This document shows, piece by piece, positions 63,877 to 64,000 of a DNA stretch of 64,000 nucleotides. How positions within the stretch are numbered: the stretch's first letter is position 1; every line of letters begins with the position of its first letter. Source of the stretch: Streptomyces sp. NBC_01244 (GTDB taxonomy: Bacteria; Actinomycetota; Actinomycetes; Streptomycetales; Streptomycetaceae). The notes below the pieces were generated by a model. The model ran no database searches. It worked only from the letters and a program-made list of their open reading frames with translations, and had not been told where the DNA came from. Both the position numbers and the translations under genes were made by a program. The stretch spans positions 6,076,001 through 6,140,000 of the forward strand of contig NZ_CP108488.1 in the NCBI RefSeq assembly GCF_035987325.1. Reading direction: 5' to 3'.

Positions 63877-64000
63877 ATGCTGCTCGAAGTGCGCGACCTG
63901 CACGTGGAATTCAAGACGCGGGACGGAGTCGCCAAAGCCGTCAACGGGGTCAACTACTCCGTGGCCGAGGGCGAGACCCTCGCCGTGCTCGGCGAGTCCG
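63877..64000 (+). CDS. Peptide ABC transporter ATPase, DppD type (operon 2), truncated by window end
   Basis: The first 41 codons match operon 1's DppD (LLEVRDLHVEF then VAKAVNGVNYSV and ETLAVLGES before the P-loop). It lacks the 21-residue N-terminal extension of the operon 1 copy. ATG 63877 with TGAGGAG overlapping the previous stop. Confidence 0.92.
   Translation, partial: MLLEVRDLHVEFKTRDGVAKAVNGVNYSVAEGETLAVLGES

Overview
The window is a piece of a Streptomyces (or very close relative) chromosome. It is GC-rich throughout, codons end in G or C, GTG and TTG starts are common, and several genes start directly 7-8 bases after a TANNNT box (leaderless transcripts). Many genes are Streptomyces-typical: a polyphosphate glucokinase beside ispH and ychF, a SpoIIE phosphatase carrying its own RsbW-like ATPase, PspA beside a TPM protein, typA followed by BldK-like oligopeptide transporters, and a bldA-type TTA codon in a secreted protease. 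No tRNA, rRNA, insertion sequence, prophage, CRISPR array or origin was seen.

Layout. 1-4.4 kb is housekeeping: an APC permease running off the left edge, ispH, ppgK, a DUF6542 membrane protein and ychF with a strong terminator. 4.5-12.5 kb is the most interesting block, an apparently complete poly-gamma-glutamate (PGA/capsule) locus. It holds a CapA lipoprotein, a large double-HAMP membrane protein with no output domain, PgsB/CapB with a Pro/Gln-rich tail, PgsC/CapC and a membrane-anchored NlpC/P60 hydrolase. A strong terminator closes it, and a divergent gene resembles zinc-dependent PGA hydrolases. 12.5-17.7 kb has a Uma2 nuclease-like gene, a PucR regulator and a broken xanthine dehydrogenase operon: the molybdenum subunit is intact, the [2Fe-2S] subunit is an internally deleted remnant, and the FAD subunit is absent.

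17.8-31.1 kb holds an orphan FtsX-type permease, a secreted SMP-30-like beta-propeller divergent from a MarR regulator with a clear shared operator, two tandem paralogous membrane-anchored esterases coupled to a trypsin-like protease, an EamA exporter, a threonine-synthase-like PLP enzyme, a subtilisin with a TTA codon in its signal peptide, a DUF4190/septum-formation protein and a GntR regulator. 31.1-38.3 kb holds a large dispersed-type inverted repeat, an NCS1 permease with a cysteine-rich tail, a SPOR miniprotein, a Nudix hydrolase, an RsbW-like ATPase, a PAS-PAS-GAF-SpoIIE-ATPase phosphatase and PspA. 38.4-47.8 kb is on the minus strand: a TPM protein, a Ser/Thr kinase fused to a PQQ-type propeller, and a three-gene Sdh1-type succinate dehydrogenase operon. 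48.2-64 kb holds an unusual 808-residue solute-binding lipoprotein, typA, then two tandem Opp/Dpp-type peptide ABC operons separated by a GNAT gene. The second runs off the right edge.

How it fits together. The gene order (ispH-ppgK-ychF ... sdh-typA-peptide transporters) matches the conserved core of Streptomyces chromosomes as I remember it, with accessory blocks inserted, chiefly the PGA locus. The peptide transporters beside typA are probably BldK-type importers linked to development. All function assignments come from motif recognition and context. No database search was run.
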